The notes beneath the pieces are model-generated. The model had not been told where the DNA came from. It made no database searches and saw only the letters and a list, made by a program, of their open reading frames with translations. Shown piece after piece: positions 62,490-64,000 of a stretch of 64,000 nucleotides of DNA. The DNA lies in assembly GCF_000276665.1 (NCBI RefSeq), contig NW_004955464.1, positions 11,030,953-11,094,952 on the forward strand, in the 5' to 3' direction. A program made the position numbers and the translations under genes. The stretch is from Chinchilla lanigera. Taxonomy: Eukaryota; Chordata; Mammalia; Rodentia; Chinchillidae. How positions within the stretch are numbered: position 1 is the first letter of the stretch; the number at the start of each line of letters is the position of its first letter.

Positions 62490-63090
62490 ATGGATGCCTG
62501 GCTCTGTGCCAGATGCCAGAGATGCAGTAATGGGTTCAGCGTGCTCCTTCCAGCCAGTGAGACAGACAAGCAAGCAATTAATTAAAATTCAGCATAGCGA
62601 GAGCTATGAGAGCTAGAAGCTATTCAGTGTGACTAGAGAGATGCACAAATTGTTGTGGGACCACAGAGGAGGGGACTATGAATTCAGGTGGGAAAGGAGA
62701 TAGGAAAGGATGTGGAAAAGACATTGTCACAAGAGTGACATTTGAACTGATTATCCTGAAGAAGGTCACCACTAGGACAACATGCAAAGAAAACCATTCC
62801 AGGCAGAGGAAGTAGACCATGGCAAAGCATGAAGGTACAGATGACATACAAAAGGACCAAGCAGAGAAATAACACCACCAAGAACAGGTTCAGAAGGATC
62901 ACAGTAGATGGACAACTGCTAGGTCTGGAAAAACCCTCTGAGTTAGAAAAGGGGATGATGAATGTTTTGTAAAACGTACCTAGTTTAAGAGGGGCATTTC
63001 TAACTTGGAAGGCTGAGAGACTGGGGAGGCCACTTAGAGAAATGGGGTAGCTGAGAAAAGATATGATATGGAAAGGAAATGGTAAAAAGG
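62490..63090 (-). repeat. L2 LINE fragment, antisense
   Basis: CCTGGCTCTGTGCCAGATGCC, then GCAGTAATGGGTTCAGCG, AAGAGTGACATTTGAACTG, AACCATTCCAGGCAGAGG and AGTAGACCATGGCAAAGC are antisense L2 over about 600 bp. The GATA array sits exactly at its 3' tail, where L2 carries a short repeat. Confidence 0.88.
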
Positions 63091-63171
63091 AGGAAGGGGG
63101 GAATCAGATAGATGGCTTGTCTTTATAAAAATCAGGTGAACTCAGCTGATGAGTTAGTGGTTGGATGAACA

Positions 63172-63262
63172 TACAGAAGGAAGGAAGGAGGGGAGGAAAG
63201 AAGGAAGGAAGGAAGGAAGGAAGGGAGGAAGGAAGGGAAGAAGGGAGGGAAGGAGAGAGGGA
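63172..63262. repeat. GGAA/GGGA-rich simple repeat
   Basis: AGGAAGGA, GGGAGGAA and AGAAGGGA units with no pyrimidines for about 80 bp. Confidence 0.95.
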
Positions 63263-63377
63263 AGAAGGATGCTGACTGGCCAACTGAAGAGTTAACTACA
63301 GAAAGGACTCCTGTCTCCTCCACCCAAAAGAAACAAGGCCAGCTGTGTGATGTTAGTCAAATCAAAAACCCCTCTGA

Positions 63378-63469
63378 GGGGCTGGGGATTTAGCTCAGCA
63401 GCACAGCACCTGCCTGCAAGCACAAGGTCATGAGTTTGATTCCCAGTACCAGAAAAAAAAAAAAAAAAA
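63378..63469 (+). mobile_element. ID SINE
   Basis: GGGGCTGGGGATTTAGCTCA, GCACCTGCCTGCAAGCACAAGG and TTGATTCCCAGTACCAG plus an A-run of about 17. Short duplicates of ctctgag flank it. It carries CA/TG changes at ancestral CpG sites, so it is older than the copies at 30878 and 63872. Confidence 0.93.
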
Positions 63470-63523
63470 CTCTGAGCTGATTCTTAAATTTTCTTCTTTT
63501 TGACTATGGAAAAAAACTTTTAA

Positions 63524-63620
63524 AATAATTTTAGCCAGGTGCAGTAGTACTCACTTATAACCCTAACCACTCAAGAAACAGAGGCAGGAAGATTTCTTCA
63601 GCCTAGCTCAAGGCCTCTCC
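63524..63620 (+). mobile_element. B1-type SINE relic
   Basis: TAGCCAGGTGCAGTAGTACTC, ACCCTAACCACTCAAG and AAACAGAGGCAGGAAGATTTC are a decayed B1 head. Confidence 0.7.
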
Positions 63621-63687
63621 ACTTCATCCCCTGAGATGCCCCTATTCCTTCTGCCAACATAACCAGTCCTTGACTCAAAAATGATTT

Positions 63688-63835
63688 TTTGCTGGGCATG
63701 GTGGCACACACCTGTAATATCAGCACTTGGGAGGCTGAGGCAGGAGGATCACCCTGAGTTCAAGGCCAGTCTAGGCTCCATAGTGACTTCAAAGCCAGCC
63801 TGACCTACATAGTGAGACCCTATCTGAAAAAAAAA
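63688..63835 (+). mobile_element. B1-type SINE with internal duplication
   Basis: GCTGGGCATGGTGGCACACAC, CAGCACTTGGGAGGCTGAGG, GAGTTCAAGGCCAGTCTAGG and TTCAAAGCCAGCCTGACC, ending GTGAGACCCTATCTG. Confidence 0.94.
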
Positions 63836-63871
63836 TTTAATGTTTGAGACAATTAAGTTTATTGTCAACTT

Positions 63872-63972
63872 GGGGCTGGGGATTTAGCTCAGCGGCAAAA
63901 GCACCTGCCTAGCAAGCACAAGTTCGTGAGTTCGGTTCCCGGTACCAGAGAAAAACCAAAAAAAAAAAAAAA
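63872..63972 (+). mobile_element. ID SINE, young copy
   Basis: GGGGCTGGGGATTTAGCTCA to TTCGGTTCCCGGTACCAGAG with the aaaaacc variant tail. Exact 17-bp duplicates aagtttattgtcaactt lie at 63855-63871 and 63973-63989. Confidence 0.95.
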
Positions 63973-64000
63973 AGTTTATTGTCAACTTGATTGGCTTGGG

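Overview
This is nuclear DNA from a placental mammal, almost certainly a non-murine rodent. It carries tRNA-derived ID SINEs, 7SL-derived B1-type SINEs with an internal duplication, B1-dID composites, rodent LINE-1 fragments, and the old mammalian background of MIR, L2, MLT1, Tigger and MER5. Young ID copies (30878-30981, 36564-36663, 63872-63972) share a beaver/kangaroo-rat/squirrel-like form rather than a mouse or rat form. I favour Castorimorpha, at low confidence, because no coding sequence is available to decide.

I found no functional protein-coding gene, rRNA, tRNA gene, CRISPR array or origin. The long open frames in the window lie in CpG-rich, purine-rich or repeat DNA and show no domain, splice or codon signal. 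The only gene-derived sequence I recognise is a decayed processed copy of the ribosomal stalk protein gene RPLP1 at 32045-32519, inserted into a LINE-1. The window therefore reads as intergenic or long-intron DNA.

Layout. 1-4200: mostly unique sequence, with a tiny LINE-1 tail and a Z-DNA-prone tract. 4240-5170: a CpG island with an AT-rich, homeodomain-motif core, the best regulatory candidate. 5200-13700: MIR/L2 debris, a LINE-1 invaded by a B1 that was itself invaded by an ID element, two ancient LTR-like repeats and a Tigger transposon. 13700-25400: several candidate conserved non-coding blocks (14270, 16690, 22540, 23925), LTRs, microsatellites and a second CpG island at 24200-25130. 25400-30700: unique sequence plus old repeats and a MaLR-like LTR. 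30700-34665: a nearly continuous old LINE-1 carrying four later insertions. 34700-50600: unique DNA, many L2/MIR copies, a MaLR-like LTR inserted in an L2, and a strange degenerate GGTTGA/GCTGAG repeat. 50600-64000: a MaLR-like LTR split by a LINE-1, an MLT1, a 133-bp tandem duplication, a (GA)/(CT) inverted pair, a triple POU octamer cluster and several ID/B1 insertions.

No genes act together here. What can be read is insertion history, with several exact target-site duplications, and candidate cis-regulation. The most unusual items are an ID insertion carrying extra 3' sequence (8425-8580), a 35-bp insertion made only of the ID 3' terminus (9402-9436), the octamer cluster (61606-61646) and the AT-rich core of the first CpG island. 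All family names come from recognition by eye, without a database search.
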